Of a stretch of 64,000 nucleotides of DNA, positions 1-8,735 are shown piece by piece. Every line of letters starts with the position of its first letter. Within the stretch, counting starts at the first letter, position 1. The DNA is from Nostocoides sp. (lineage in GTDB: Bacteria > Actinomycetota > Actinomycetes > Actinomycetales > Dermatophilaceae). A program made the position numbers and the translations under genes. The notes beneath the pieces are model-generated. The model was given only the letters and a program-made list of their open reading frames with translations. It ran no database searches and had not been told where the DNA came from. Location of the stretch: NCBI GenBank assembly GCA_016702415.1, contig JADJEA010000001.1, positions 291,001 through 355,000 on the forward strand. The letters are read 5' to 3'.

Positions 1-1
1 G

Positions 2-934
2 GGCTTGCTCCTGCTGTTCTTCTCCTTCTGGTGCTCGCCCTATTTCGCGACGTGGACCAATGCGATGCTCGTCGCCAATGCCGCGGCGATCACCGCGATC
101 TTCGCGGCCGGCGTCGGTATCGGCGTCATGACCGGGGTCCTGGATCTCTCGCTGCCGGGGACCGCCGCATTCAGCGCCTGCGTTCTCGGCTGGTTGATGA
201 CCCACGGGTGGAGTGTCTGGCCAGCGCTCCTGGTGGGGATGATCTGTGGTGCCGTCGTCGGCTTGGTCAACGGTCTGATCGCCCTGCGCGGATTCAATCC
301 CATCATCGTCACGATCGGCACGCTGTCGGCACTCTCCGGCCTGGCGGCGGTGATCGCCGGGGGCTACACCTTCCCGGGATTGGACGCTCTCACCTTCATG
401 GGCACCCGGCGCTATCTGACCGTGCCGGCGCCCGTCTATATCGTCGCCGTCCTCTTCGTCATCGGGACCGTGTTTCTCACGCGCACGCGCGACGGGATTC
501 GCCTGATGGCCGTGGGCGGCAACGCGGAGGCGGTGCGGCGCAGCGGCATACACAGCGATAGGTACAAGGTGCTCGGGTTCGTCGTCAGCGGACTCTGCGC
601 GGCCCTCGGGGGCATCGTCTCCACCGCGTTGACCACCGAGGCCACCCCGGAAGCCAGCCCGAGCATCATCTTCAATGCGCTGACCGCGGTCGCTCTCGCC
701 GGTGTCGCCCTCACCGGTGGCCGGGGCTCCCTTCCGCGCGTCCTGGTCGGCGCGCTCATCCTCGCGACCATCGCCAATGGACTGACGATCCGGGGTGTCC
801 AGCCCTACTGGGCGACGGTCACCACCGGTGTGCTCCTGCTCGCGTCGCTGGCGTTGGAGCGCTTCATCCAGCGCAGCGTCTCCGATCGGCTGATGTCCAG
901 CGCCAACCTCTCCGTGCACGCGAAGAAGGTGTGA
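2..934 (+). CDS. Sugar ABC transporter permease (RbsC/FrcC family), 5' end outside window
   Basis: Integral membrane subunit of a carbohydrate importer of the RbsC/FrcC/XylH type. The frame is open to the first base of the window, so the true start lies upstream; about 310 residues are visible. The sequence is a series of Ala/Leu/Val/Gly-rich helices, with the family-typical loop around residues 95-105 (GFNPIIVTIGTL) and the conserved region near residue 165 (IRLMAVGGNAEAVRRSG) that contacts the ATPase. It stops one base before the ATP-binding gene, so the two are translated together. The solute-binding protein gene is presumably upstream. Substrate is not readable; the neighbouring rhamnosidase suggests a deoxysugar or pentose. 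Confidence 0.9.
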   Translation, partial: GLLLLFFSFWCSPYFATWTNAMLVANAAAITAIFAAGVGIGVMTGVLDLSLPGTAAFSACVLGWLMTHGWSVWPALLVGMICGAVVGLVNGLIALRGFNPIIVTIGTLSALSGLAAVIAGGYTFPGLDALTFMGTRRYLTVPAPVYIVAVLFVIGTVFLTRTRDGIRLMAVGGNAEAVRRSGIHSDRYKVLGFVVSGLCAALGGIVSTALTTEATPEASPSIIFNALTAVALAGVALTGGRGSLPRVLVGALILATIANGLTIRGVQPYWATVTTGVLLLASLALERFIQRSVSDRLMSSANLSVHAKKV

Positions 935-935
935 G

Positions 936-1754
936 ATGTCCACTCCCGCAACGACTCCCGCAGCCAAGTCGGGTGCTACGCCCGCACTGGATCTGGCCGG
1001 CATCGACCTTCACTATGGGTACGTGCGCGCTCTTGCGGGGATCGACTTCACGGTCGAGCCCGGCGAGGTCGTCGGCCTTCTCGGCGACAATGGTGCCGGT
1101 AAGTCGACCCTGCTCAAGGTCATGTCCGGAGCGCACCGGCCGAGCGAGGGGACGATCAAGGTCCACGGGCGCGAGGTCAGTTTCCACTCGCCGAGCGACG
1201 CCTCGGCCGCCGGGATTCAGATGGTCTATCAGGACCTCGCTCTCGTCGACGCCCAGGACATCTCGACCAATCTCAACATCGGCCGCGAGATCCTGCGCAA
1301 GGGGCCACTGGGATGGATGGGCTTCGTCGACCACAAGGCCATGCGCAAGCGCTCCGAGATCGAGCTCGACCGGCTCGGCGTGCGGACCGCGCCCATGACC
1401 CGGTTGACCGAGATGCTCTCCGGCGGGCAGCGGCAGGTCGTCGCCGTGGCCCGCAGTGCGATCCGAGTCTCGGGAGAATCCAATGGTGTTCTCCTGCTTG
1501 ACGAACCCACCGCCGCGCTCGGCTACGAGCAGACCCGGCTCGTCGAGGGCCTGATTCGCCGGATGGCGGAGCAGGGAATCGCGATCGTCCTGGTCACCCA
1601 CAACCTGCCGCTGTGCTACGAGGTCGCCGATCGAGTCGTCGTGCTCAACCGCGGCCGCAAGGTCGCCGACGTCCCGATGGAGGGCACCGACCCCGACCAC
1701 ATCGTCGGGTGGATCACCGGGGCCCGGGCGTCGATGTTCGACGCCGTCCCCTGA
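936..1754 (+). CDS. Sugar ABC transporter ATP-binding protein (single ABC domain, FrcA-like)
   Basis: Cytoplasmic ATPase driving the permease encoded just upstream (one-base gap). It is 272 residues with a single ABC domain, unlike the two-domain RbsA/AraG type and like FrcA. Walker A GDNGAGKST is at residues 50-58, the signature LSGGQRQ at 161-167, Walker B VLLLDEP at about 185-191 and the switch histidine in LVTHN at about 222. The first 18 residues are a low-complexity Ala/Thr/Pro extension. The ATG is chosen because it sits one base after the permease stop. The gene faces the rhamnosidase gene convergently across about 80 bp, in which I see no clear terminator. Confidence 0.93.
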   Translation: MSTPATTPAAKSGATPALDLAGIDLHYGYVRALAGIDFTVEPGEVVGLLGDNGAGKSTLLKVMSGAHRPSEGTIKVHGREVSFHSPSDASAAGIQMVYQDLALVDAQDISTNLNIGREILRKGPLGWMGFVDHKAMRKRSEIELDRLGVRTAPMTRLTEMLSGGQRQVVAVARSAIRVSGESNGVLLLDEPTAALGYEQTRLVEGLIRRMAEQGIAIVLVTHNLPLCYEVADRVVVLNRGRKVADVPMEGTDPDHIVGWITGARASMFDAVP

Positions 1755-1835
1755 CCGCGACCGATCTCGCCTGGCCGACGCCGGACCCCCTGGGATCGCG
1801 GCTCGTCAGGATCCCTCCGGACACCACGCCGACGC

Positions 1836-4439
1836 TCACCCGAACGTATGCCGACCCGGCCCCGCCGTGCGCCGCCGCCCGTCGGGCAGGAGCACCTCCG
1901 CGGTGCATCCGGGCGGCACCTCGAGGTCGAGATGGAATGTGGAGCCGGACAACGACCACGCGACGGCGATCCGACCGTGGGGACTGTCGTGATGGGCCCG
2001 CGCCCACGTGAGGCCCCCTCCAGGGCGCGGTGCGACGAGGAAGCGCCGCCAGGTCGGCTCGACGCGCCGCAGCCCGGCGACCCAGCCGTGGAGGAACCCG
2101 ATCACCGCGCCCTTGGAGTAGTGGTTGAGTGACCCGTGGGGCTGGCCGGCGTCGTCGATGCCGTCCCATCGCTCCCACATCGTTGTGGCGCCACGGTCGA
2201 GCATTCCGAGCCAGGACGGCAGTTGCCGTTGCCGGAGAACGGCATACGCGAGGTCGAGATGACCGTGCTCGGCCAGGACCGGCAGCAGATGCGCCGTGGC
2301 GAGGAAGCCGGTCGCAAGGTGCTCACCATTGGCGCGCACCAGGTCGGCGAGCTGGTCGGCCACGATCTGGCGGTGCTGCGGCTCGACGAGATCGAAGGAC
2401 AACGCCCGGACGCAGGTCGCCTGGGTGTCCGGCGTCACCCGGCCGTCCGTCCGGACGAACTCGGTTCGCCAGGCGGTCCGCGCGCCGGCGGCGAGTGCGG
2501 CATACCGCTTGGCGTCGGCCGGCCGATCCAGGAGGGCCGCGATCTGGGCGGCCAGGCCGGCGGTGTGGGCGAGATAGGCGGTCGCGACATCGCTCTTGTC
2601 GGCCGCGACGAAGGCCGGGAAGTCCTGCGGCTCACCCCCGGGCTCGAGCCACTCTCCCCAGTGGAACCCGCTGTCCCACAGATAGATCTCGTATGCCGCC
2701 GGCTCCCCTCCCCGGGCCACGCGGTCCGGGTGGCGATGCTCCCGGGCGGAGGAGGCGGCATACGCGATCCACCGCACGAGGTGCGGCCACATCTCCTCCA
2801 GGATGCCCCGGTCGCCGTACTCGCCCCACAGCTCCCACGGCACCAGGGCGATCGCATCACCCCACCCGGCCGACCCATTGAGGCGAGCGAGGAACCCGGC
2901 CTTCTCCGCTTTGGGCATCGGGGCCATGTTGTCGAGGATTCCGTTGTCCCACTGCGCACGTGCCAGGTCGCGCAGCCATTTCGTGGAGAACCCGGCGATG
3001 TCGTGAGTGAAGCTCGCGACCGGCGCAAAGACCGCCCAGTCGCCGGTCCACGCGGCGCGCTCCCGGGTCGGGCAATCCGTCGGGACATCGCAGGCGTTAC
3101 CGAGGAAGGACCGAACCGCGGCCTGATGGAGGCGAGTGAGGTCCGCGTCGCTGCAGGCGAACGACCCCGTCTCGCGAAGGTCGGTGTGGACGACGATTCC
3201 GGTTACATCGTCCGGTGTGAGGGTCTCGGGGTGACCCTCGATGCGGACATAGCGGAAGCCGTGCGTCGTCAGCCGGGGCTCGAAGACCTCGTCGGCAGCC
3301 CCCGCGGAGACGACGATATCGACCTGACCGGCGCGCAGCGGCTCGGCCAAGAAGGGCATGTCCGGACGCAGATGCTCGGTGGTGACGTCCCCTTCGGCCA
3401 GGGCTTCGCCATGGGTGAGGGTCAGGGTGGAACCCGCGGGCCCCAATCGCGTCAGGCGAACCCAGCCGTTGATGTTCTGCCCCAGGTCGATCACCTGCCG
3501 GCCCGGTGCGGGGGAGGAGATCGCGACCGGACGCACCTGCGCGATGCGGCGCACGGGTGGGGCGGGGGAGGCGACCAGGGCGGCATACCCGATGCCGGAG
3601 GCGACCTCGACGGGGGACCAGGGCCCGGGTTGTCGCCGGTGATCCTCGTGCTGCCCTTCGATGAGATCCGCCGCGAGGACCTGGGATGGCCCGCCCTCCC
3701 ACTCGGGGCCGGTCGCCACCACCGTGACCGTCCCATCGGGGTGGGTCATCTCGAGCTGGGCGAGGTAGGCCGTCCGTGGCCCCCACTGATCGACCGCCCG
3801 GGTCACTCCCACCGAGCCGCGGAACCAACCGTCGGCCAGGAGAGCGCGAATCTCGTTGTCTCCCTGGCTGATCAGGTCGGTGACAGCGAACGTGCTCACC
3901 TGGACCCGTCGGTCGTAGTCGGTGTAGCCGGGCGTCAACTCGTGGTCCCCGACGCGCCGCTCGCCGAGGAAGGTCTCGACGATGCCGTGGGCCGTGACAT
4001 AGAGACGCGCCCGCCGCACCGGCCTGGTGACGCGGAAACTCCTGCGCAGGAGATAGGCCGGCCGGAATCCCGGTGGCGCGTCGGTCGACTCCACCGGCCG
4101 GATCCACTGCGCCCGCCAGTCACCGTCCTCGAGGAGGCCGGCCTCCACCTCCGTCACCTCCGACCAGGGCGACTCACCGACGTCGGTGCGCACCCGCACC
4201 GCGACCGTATGCCGCTCCCGCGACCCGAGCGGCGCCCCCGGCCAGGGCACCAGGACGGTGTCGGGCGACTCCCGCCAACCGTGGTCGATGTCGTCGATGC
4301 GGATCGCGTAGGCGAGCTGGCGCCCGCTGCCCGGTGGGAGCCGCCACGACAGGCGGGGGGTGCGCACTCCGATGCCGAGGGCGTGCTCGAGGTGCTCGAC
4401 GCGGACGCGCACGGGGTCTCCTTGGGGGGCGGTCGGCAT
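1836..4439 (-). CDS. Alpha-L-rhamnosidase (GH78), 867 aa
   Basis: Hydrolyses terminal alpha-L-rhamnose from glycosides such as rutinosides or naringin. The N-terminal part (residues 1-400) holds the beta-sandwich domains of bacterial rhamnosidases; the (alpha/alpha)6 barrel follows. DVPTDCPTRERAAWTGD lies at about residues 449-465 and contains the general-acid Glu region of GH78. GATTMWERWDGID near residue 750 contains the proposed general base Glu. NHYSKGAVIGFLHGW and a C-terminal beta domain complete the family pattern. There is no signal peptide, so the enzyme probably acts on imported glycosides. Its start codon is inside a copy of the octamer GTATGCCG (ATGCCG = Met-Pro). A second GH78 gene lies at 22.8-25.2 kb. 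Confidence 0.93.
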   Translation of the reverse strand: MPTAPQGDPVRVRVEHLEHALGIGVRTPRLSWRLPPGSGRQLAYAIRIDDIDHGWRESPDTVLVPWPGAPLGSRERHTVAVRVRTDVGESPWSEVTEVEAGLLEDGDWRAQWIRPVESTDAPPGFRPAYLLRRSFRVTRPVRRARLYVTAHGIVETFLGERRVGDHELTPGYTDYDRRVQVSTFAVTDLISQGDNEIRALLADGWFRGSVGVTRAVDQWGPRTAYLAQLEMTHPDGTVTVVATGPEWEGGPSQVLAADLIEGQHEDHRRQPGPWSPVEVASGIGYAALVASPAPPVRRIAQVRPVAISSPAPGRQVIDLGQNINGWVRLTRLGPAGSTLTLTHGEALAEGDVTTEHLRPDMPFLAEPLRAGQVDIVVSAGAADEVFEPRLTTHGFRYVRIEGHPETLTPDDVTGIVVHTDLRETGSFACSDADLTRLHQAAVRSFLGNACDVPTDCPTRERAAWTGDWAVFAPVASFTHDIAGFSTKWLRDLARAQWDNGILDNMAPMPKAEKAGFLARLNGSAGWGDAIALVPWELWGEYGDRGILEEMWPHLVRWIAYAASSAREHRHPDRVARGGEPAAYEIYLWDSGFHWGEWLEPGGEPQDFPAFVAADKSDVATAYLAHTAGLAAQIAALLDRPADAKRYAALAAGARTAWRTEFVRTDGRVTPDTQATCVRALSFDLVEPQHRQIVADQLADLVRANGEHLATGFLATAHLLPVLAEHGHLDLAYAVLRQRQLPSWLGMLDRGATTMWERWDGIDDAGQPHGSLNHYSKGAVIGFLHGWVAGLRRVEPTWRRFLVAPRPGGGLTWARAHHDSPHGRIAVAWSLSGSTFHLDLEVPPGCTAEVLLPDGRRRTAGPGRHTFG

Positions 4440-4553
4440 ACGGCATCAAGGCAATCAGGGGCGGTGCGTCGGCGGAAATAGCAACCCGGAATGCCTCGGA
4501 TCAGCGGCGCTGTGGACCACTGCGGCCCGGATCGCCGGGGCCCCGATGTCCGC

Positions 4554-5489
4554 TCAGTCGCCCGCGTCCTCCAACTCGATGGCGATGTCGTAGAGCAGTT
4601 TTCGCAGCCACACGATCGCCGCATCGGCGTCGCGGCGCGGATGCCAGTGGGCGGCTTCGGTGATCCGGACCGGCGGGACATCCGTCTCGACAATGGCGAG
4701 GTCCAGTGGGGTCAGGCACCGGCGAGCGAGCCGGGAAGGAACGAATGCGACCAGGTCGGTGCCCTTGATGGCAAAGGGTAGGGTCAGGAGGCTAGTAACC
4801 GAGACGGCGACCGTCCGGTCGGCCAAGCCGACCTGCTCGACGGCGACCTCCAACGGCCGGCGATGCGTTCCGGCAGCGGGAAATTCGGCCACGACGTGAC
4901 CCATTCGGCGCAGGGTGGCCAGGTCGATCCGACCGTCCACGACATGCGGATTCCCCTTGGCCACCAGACAGACGAGGTGGTCGGTGAAGACCGGCTGGCG
5001 CAGGCCCGGAAGCTCGAACCCCAATGGCCCGATGAGGAGGTCGCGGCGCATGAGGGCGGGCTCGACCGCCTCCGCGGACCGGGGGAGCGCATCAACGGAG
5101 ACCGTGCAATTCGGGGCGGCGACTTCGATGGCGCGTACGACCGGCTCGGCCATGACGGTCATCGCGTACTCCGACATCGAGAGGGTGAACAGCTTGGTGC
5201 TCGTTGCGGGGTCGAAGGCGCGGCCCGAACCGAGGAGCGCCGACGCGGCCTCCACTGCCGCCGCGACCACGGGCCGCAGCTCCTCGGCCAGCGGGGTCAA
5301 CTGGAAGTCGCGTCCCACCCGGATCAACAACTCGTCGTCGAAGTGGGTGCGCAACCGGCCGAGCGCGCCGCTCATCGCGGGCTGGCTCATCGCCATCCGG
5401 ACCCCGGCGTGCGTGAGATTGCGTTCCTCGAGGAGGGCGTGGAGGAAGGGCAACAGGTTGGCGTCGACCTCGCGGACGCGATCGCGCAT
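4554..5489 (-). CDS. LysR-family regulator, NodD/FdeR-like
   Basis: Transcription factor of 311 residues. The N-terminal winged helix reads ERNLTHAGVRMAMSQPAMSGA (residues about 23-43) followed by LGRLRTHFDDELL, a pattern close to NodD-type LysR proteins, which respond to flavonoids in rhizobia. MGHVVAEFP in the effector domain also matches that subfamily. The ATG has a strong GAGGAGG ribosome site just upstream. It is divergent from a second NodD-like regulator across 76 bp, a layout that suggests shared or mutual control. The likely targets are the neighbouring rhamnosidase and the ring-cleavage genes. The ligand is inferred only from subfamily and context. Confidence 0.9.
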   Translation of the reverse strand: MRDRVREVDANLLPFLHALLEERNLTHAGVRMAMSQPAMSGALGRLRTHFDDELLIRVGRDFQLTPLAEELRPVVAAAVEAASALLGSGRAFDPATSTKLFTLSMSEYAMTVMAEPVVRAIEVAAPNCTVSVDALPRSAEAVEPALMRRDLLIGPLGFELPGLRQPVFTDHLVCLVAKGNPHVVDGRIDLATLRRMGHVVAEFPAAGTHRRPLEVAVEQVGLADRTVAVSVTSLLTLPFAIKGTDLVAFVPSRLARRCLTPLDLAIVETDVPPVRITEAAHWHPRRDADAAIVWLRKLLYDIAIELEDAGD

Positions 5490-5565
5490 CGGACCTCCTC
5501 ATCCTGGCGGCACCATCGTAAGCTGAGCCGGACGCTCACCCAGTGGCGCGCAAAGGGAGGCGGCG
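5490..5565. promoter_or_regulatory. Divergent promoter region between two LysR regulators
   Basis: Only 76 bp separates the two divergent starts, so both promoters and any LysR box must lie here. Each side has a good ribosome site (GAGGAGG to the left, GGGAGG to the right). I could not identify a convincing nod-box-like ATC-N9-GAT element by eye. Confidence 0.5.
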
Positions 5566-6489
5566 ATGGCGCTCGGCGGCACCGACCTGAACTTGCTACG
5601 GGCCCTTCAGGCGATTCTGGAGGAGGCCAATGTCACCCGGGCGGGTGAGCGCTTGGGCATGAGCCAGCCGGCGATGAGCGGGGCGCTGGCCAAGTTACGG
5701 CGCCGCTTCGATGACGAACTCCTGGTCCGCACTGGTCGCGACTACGAGATCACCCCTCTCGCCCGGGAACTTCTGCCTGAGGTCCAGGACGCCATGCGGC
5801 TGATGAACGAGGCTCTCGGGGTGGCGGCCGGATTCGATCCGGCGACGAGTGACCGGGTGTTCCGGTTGACGATGAGCGACTATGCGATTTCGGTTCTCCT
5901 GGAGCCACTTCTGACTCGGGTGTCCGCGCTCGCCCCGGGGGTGCGCCTGACCGTCGACCATCTCATGCCGGCGATGAGCGCCTCCGAGCGGGTCATCATC
6001 GACTATGACGCGATGGTCGCCCCACTCGGCTACGGCTTCGTCGGCCGGTGCGCCCCGCTGTGGCGCGACCGTATGGTGTGCCTGCTCTCCTCGGACAATC
6101 CCCGGGCCCGTCGTGGTCCCCTCACCCTGGCCGATCTCGAGGAGATGCCCCACGCCGAAGCCAACCTCGGCCCGGGCACCCTGACACCCGTGGGGCGAGT
6201 GCTGGGCGAGTTGTCGGTGGCCCGCCGGGTCCAGGTGATGGTGCACGGGTGGCTGCCCATCCCCTTTGTCGTCGAGGGTAGCGACCTCATTGCTATCGCC
6301 CCGGAACGCCTTGTCCAGCAACATATCCGGCCCGGCGGTCCACTAGTTGCGATGGAACCCCCCTTCGGCCGGGTGTTGCTCGTCGAGGGTTACTGGTATG
6401 CCGCGGCTCGCCTCCACGACCCCGCCGCCCGCTGGCTGTTCGCCCAGTTGGACGAGATCGGCCGGAGCCTTTCGCTTCAGGATCCCTGA
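5566..6489 (+). CDS. LysR-family regulator, NodD-like, paralogous to the divergent neighbour
   Basis: Transcription factor of 307 residues. The helix-turn-helix is EEANVTRAGERLGMSQPAMSG (about residues 19-39) followed by LAKLRRRFDDELLVRTGRDYE. It shares the SQPAMSGAL / FDDELL / TPLA-EL pattern with the divergent gene, so the two are paralogues. The C-terminal effector-binding domain is of normal length. The ATG follows GGGAGGCGGCG at good spacing. The pair stands between a rhamnosidase and a ring-cleavage cluster, so response to an aromatic or flavonoid inducer is a reasonable inference; no ligand residue is diagnostic by eye. Confidence 0.9.
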   Translation: MALGGTDLNLLRALQAILEEANVTRAGERLGMSQPAMSGALAKLRRRFDDELLVRTGRDYEITPLARELLPEVQDAMRLMNEALGVAAGFDPATSDRVFRLTMSDYAISVLLEPLLTRVSALAPGVRLTVDHLMPAMSASERVIIDYDAMVAPLGYGFVGRCAPLWRDRMVCLLSSDNPRARRGPLTLADLEEMPHAEANLGPGTLTPVGRVLGELSVARRVQVMVHGWLPIPFVVEGSDLIAIAPERLVQQHIRPGGPLVAMEPPFGRVLLVEGYWYAAARLHDPAARWLFAQLDEIGRSLSLQDP

Positions 6490-6602
6490 TCCCCCGCCTC
6501 GATGCTTGGCCGACGCCGCCGACCACCTGGGACTTTGAGGAGCCCAGCAATCAACCCGGTCGCTCACCTCCATGCAGTCGGGGCGCGCGCAGCGCGCGAT
6601 GA

Positions 6603-7393
6603 TCAGGACTTCGGGACCGGCAGCACCCGGGCCTCGCCGGGGGTCGGCTGCCACTCGGCCCCGAATCGACAGCCCGCCCCGGTCACAGCCAACACCGGAT
6701 GGACCCACGTGCCTCGGACGGCGACGAAATTGCTCTGCCCTGCCTGGATGCAGCCCGTCTTGGAGGTGAAGGTCTTCGTCGCGGACTCGTTGACGGTCAC
6801 CGATACCGGCGTCGGCTCGGTGAGTGGAGGACTGGTGTCCATCTGAGCAAGGGCGTAGGCCATCGAGGCAATGACGAGGAGAACCCCGACACCGAAGACG
6901 CCGAGAAAGCGCCGGTAGAGCTTCCGGGTTCGAGTGAAGACGGACCACTCCCGCAGGGATTCGACTGCCGCCCCGAGACTGCTCAACTGGTCGGCCAGGC
7001 CAGCCGGGGGAGGTGCCTTGCTGAGATCTACTTGGGCCTGCGCCATCGCCTTCTGGAAGGCCTCGGCATCGAAGAAGTGGGGAGCGATGACGCCGTCACT
7101 GATCGCCTTGGCCAGGGTCGCTCGGTTCTTTGGCTTCTGCAATGAGCTCAGGCTTTCGGGCTCTGCATCCAGGACTCGGGTCCCGCTCAGCATCACGGCA
7201 CTGAGCGCCAATGTCGTCAGGATGGCCGCGAACACCAGGTGGGTCAGGGTGGTTTCCGACTGCGCGCGAATCCGGCCGAAGCTGGGTGCGCCAGTTGCGA
7301 CCAGGCCGGTCGCGACCGTCGTGATGGGGACGAATGCGACCACCACTTGGTCGAGTCACGATACGCAGCCACTCCATCGGCGTAGACGGACAT
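6603..7393 (-). CDS. Unrecognised two-helix membrane protein, apparent frameshift near the N-terminus
   Basis: No family recognised. The frame ending at 6603 is open back to a GTG at 7346. The overlapping frame upstream begins with ATG at 7393 behind a good purine-rich ribosome site (GGCGGAGA) and encodes MSVYADGVAAYRDSTKW, which reads naturally into VVAFVPITTVATG after a single shift at about 7347. I therefore place the start at 7393. Two membrane segments are visible (about 50 and about 165 residues from that start), with a charged cytoplasmic region between and a C-terminal Ser/Thr-rich domain of about 75 residues with two Cys. It is divergent from the Phd-like gene, and the three genes at 6.6-8.7 kb look like an accessory unit among catabolic operons. 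Confidence 0.55.
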
Positions 7394-7493
7394 CGATTCT
7401 CCGCCCTTTCTACCCAGATAGTTGGGATACGATTCTGCCCAGCGTAATGGGTCGACGCCCCAGTTGGGGCACCGCAGCGTCAAGGAGCCAATC

Positions 7494-8336
7494 GTGCCTA
7501 CACCCGACTTCGGTCCGATCCCGATCTCGCAGCTCAAGGCCCAGCGTCGGCAGATCTACGCTGCGCTTTCGGAGGGACGTCGCGTACTCCTCTCACGGCA
7601 TGGGCGGGTGGTGACAGTGATCGAGCCGATGTCCGCCCAGCATCATGCGGCGATCCTGGCGAAATTCGCGATGGATACCCCCGACGCCCTGCCCCAGATC
7701 ACGGCGAGCTCCTTCAGCGAGGGGTCGATCTCGGACCGGATCAGGCAGGCCGAAGCGGGGCAACCCACACTCGTTACCCAAGCGGGGAAAGCTCTCGGCT
7801 TGTTGACCAGCGTCACAACGCGGGCTGAGCCTCCGTCCGACGTGGAGCGCGAGCGCGCGGTGGCCGCCTTCGAGCGTGAGCACCCCGACGCCACAACCGC
7901 GATGCTGGCCGATGTCGCCAGCGGCCATGAGGGGTCCGATCGCCCGGCAGGGGTCGTCGGAGGCCTAACGCCCGAGCACCTCGGCCCGGCCGACAAGGAG
8001 GTCTGGCTCGCCAGGCAGGACGTTCTTGGTGACCGCTGGAACGGTGGCGACTCCTTGGGCGAGGGCCTCGAAGCGGAGGTGCTCAGGACCCTGGGGGTTG
8101 CCTTGATCCAGGACGGGGATGTCGACGGCGCGAGCGAGGCGCTTCGCGGCGCCATCGAGCGCTTCGAGGCTGGCTCTGGACCCCTCGCCCGACGGCGTGC
8201 AGTCTGGACGTCCCTCGAACTGGCTCGTCTCTGGTTGGCCCACGGGCGGACCGATGACGCGCTGGTACTAACACGTGATCTTGTCGATGACCTGGGTCTG
8301 AGCAATTCGCTTCACGCCGGCTCGGGCAATCGCTGA
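7494..8336 (+). CDS. Protein with two Phd/YefM-like segments and a helical repeat tail
   Basis: The start is set at GTG 7494 because AAGGAGCC lies 5-12 bases upstream; a longer frame exists but lacks a ribosome site. The product is 280 residues. The N-terminal 50 residues (ISQLKAQRRQIYAALSEGR then VLLSRHGRVVTVIEP) resemble the antitoxin fold of Phd/YefM: short strand, helix, then a strand with RHG/V-V-I-P. Residues of about 65-105 repeat the pattern (SFSEGSISDRIRQAEAGQ then PTLVTQAGKALGLL). The C-terminal 150 residues form amphipathic helices (AEVLRTLGVALIQDGDVDGA) like TPR repeats. It is followed after 6 bp by a small gene. Antitoxin-like regulator is the best guess; no toxin family is recognised nearby. 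Confidence 0.55.
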   Translation: MPTPDFGPIPISQLKAQRRQIYAALSEGRRVLLSRHGRVVTVIEPMSAQHHAAILAKFAMDTPDALPQITASSFSEGSISDRIRQAEAGQPTLVTQAGKALGLLTSVTTRAEPPSDVERERAVAAFEREHPDATTAMLADVASGHEGSDRPAGVVGGLTPEHLGPADKEVWLARQDVLGDRWNGGDSLGEGLEAEVLRTLGVALIQDGDVDGASEALRGAIERFEAGSGPLARRRAVWTSLELARLWLAHGRTDDALVLTRDLVDDLGLSNSLHAGSGNR

Positions 8337-8342
8337 TTCGCC

Positions 8343-8735
8343 ATGGGCCAGGGCTTGAGGTCACCGTCTGGTCTGCCTCCGATCGATCATTGGCGCCTAC
8401 GGGTCAACAATCTCAGGTCCCCGGGCCTCAATCAAGCATGCGCGGACTTGATCTCGGGCCGCCCGATCGTGACGCGGGACGGGGTCTTGGAGTTCGCCGT
8501 CGGGTCAGCGGCTGAGAGAGACTGGCTCACCACCACACTGCGTGAGCCCGACGCGCCGTTTGTGGTGGATCTTGTCCTCGCCCCGATTACCTCAATCGGT
8601 GAGCCTGACCTTGACGCACGTAGCCCGTTGCCTGCCCCAGATCAGTGGATCGTCGAGCTCGGCCCTCGACGTCGGCGCGTGGAGTTGTTCAATTGCCGGA
8701 TTCGCTCCTTGCTACCGCGGAGCAACACCCCCTGA
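8343..8735 (+). CDS. Unrecognised 130-aa protein downstream of the Phd-like gene
   Basis: Starts 6 bp after the Phd-like gene and is presumably co-transcribed. The product has no signal peptide, membrane helix or motif I recognise. Visible patches are ACADLISGRPIVTRDGVLEFA (residues about 33-53) and VVDLVLAPI, ending in a basic segment (GPRRRRVELFNCRIRSLLPR). The 3' end overlaps the convergent FAD-oxidase gene by about 24 bp. If the gene upstream is an antitoxin, this is the candidate partner by position, but nothing in the sequence proves a toxin. Confidence 0.4.
   Translation: MGQGLRSPSGLPPIDHWRLRVNNLRSPGLNQACADLISGRPIVTRDGVLEFAVGSAAERDWLTTTLREPDAPFVVDLVLAPITSIGEPDLDARSPLPAPDQWIVELGPRRRRVELFNCRIRSLLPRSNTP

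Noticed and set aside
2136..4481. A long open frame (781 codons) on the + strand
   Set aside because: It is antisense to the GH78 rhamnosidase, whose motifs are complete; such long antisense frames are expected at this GC content. No family pattern is visible in it.
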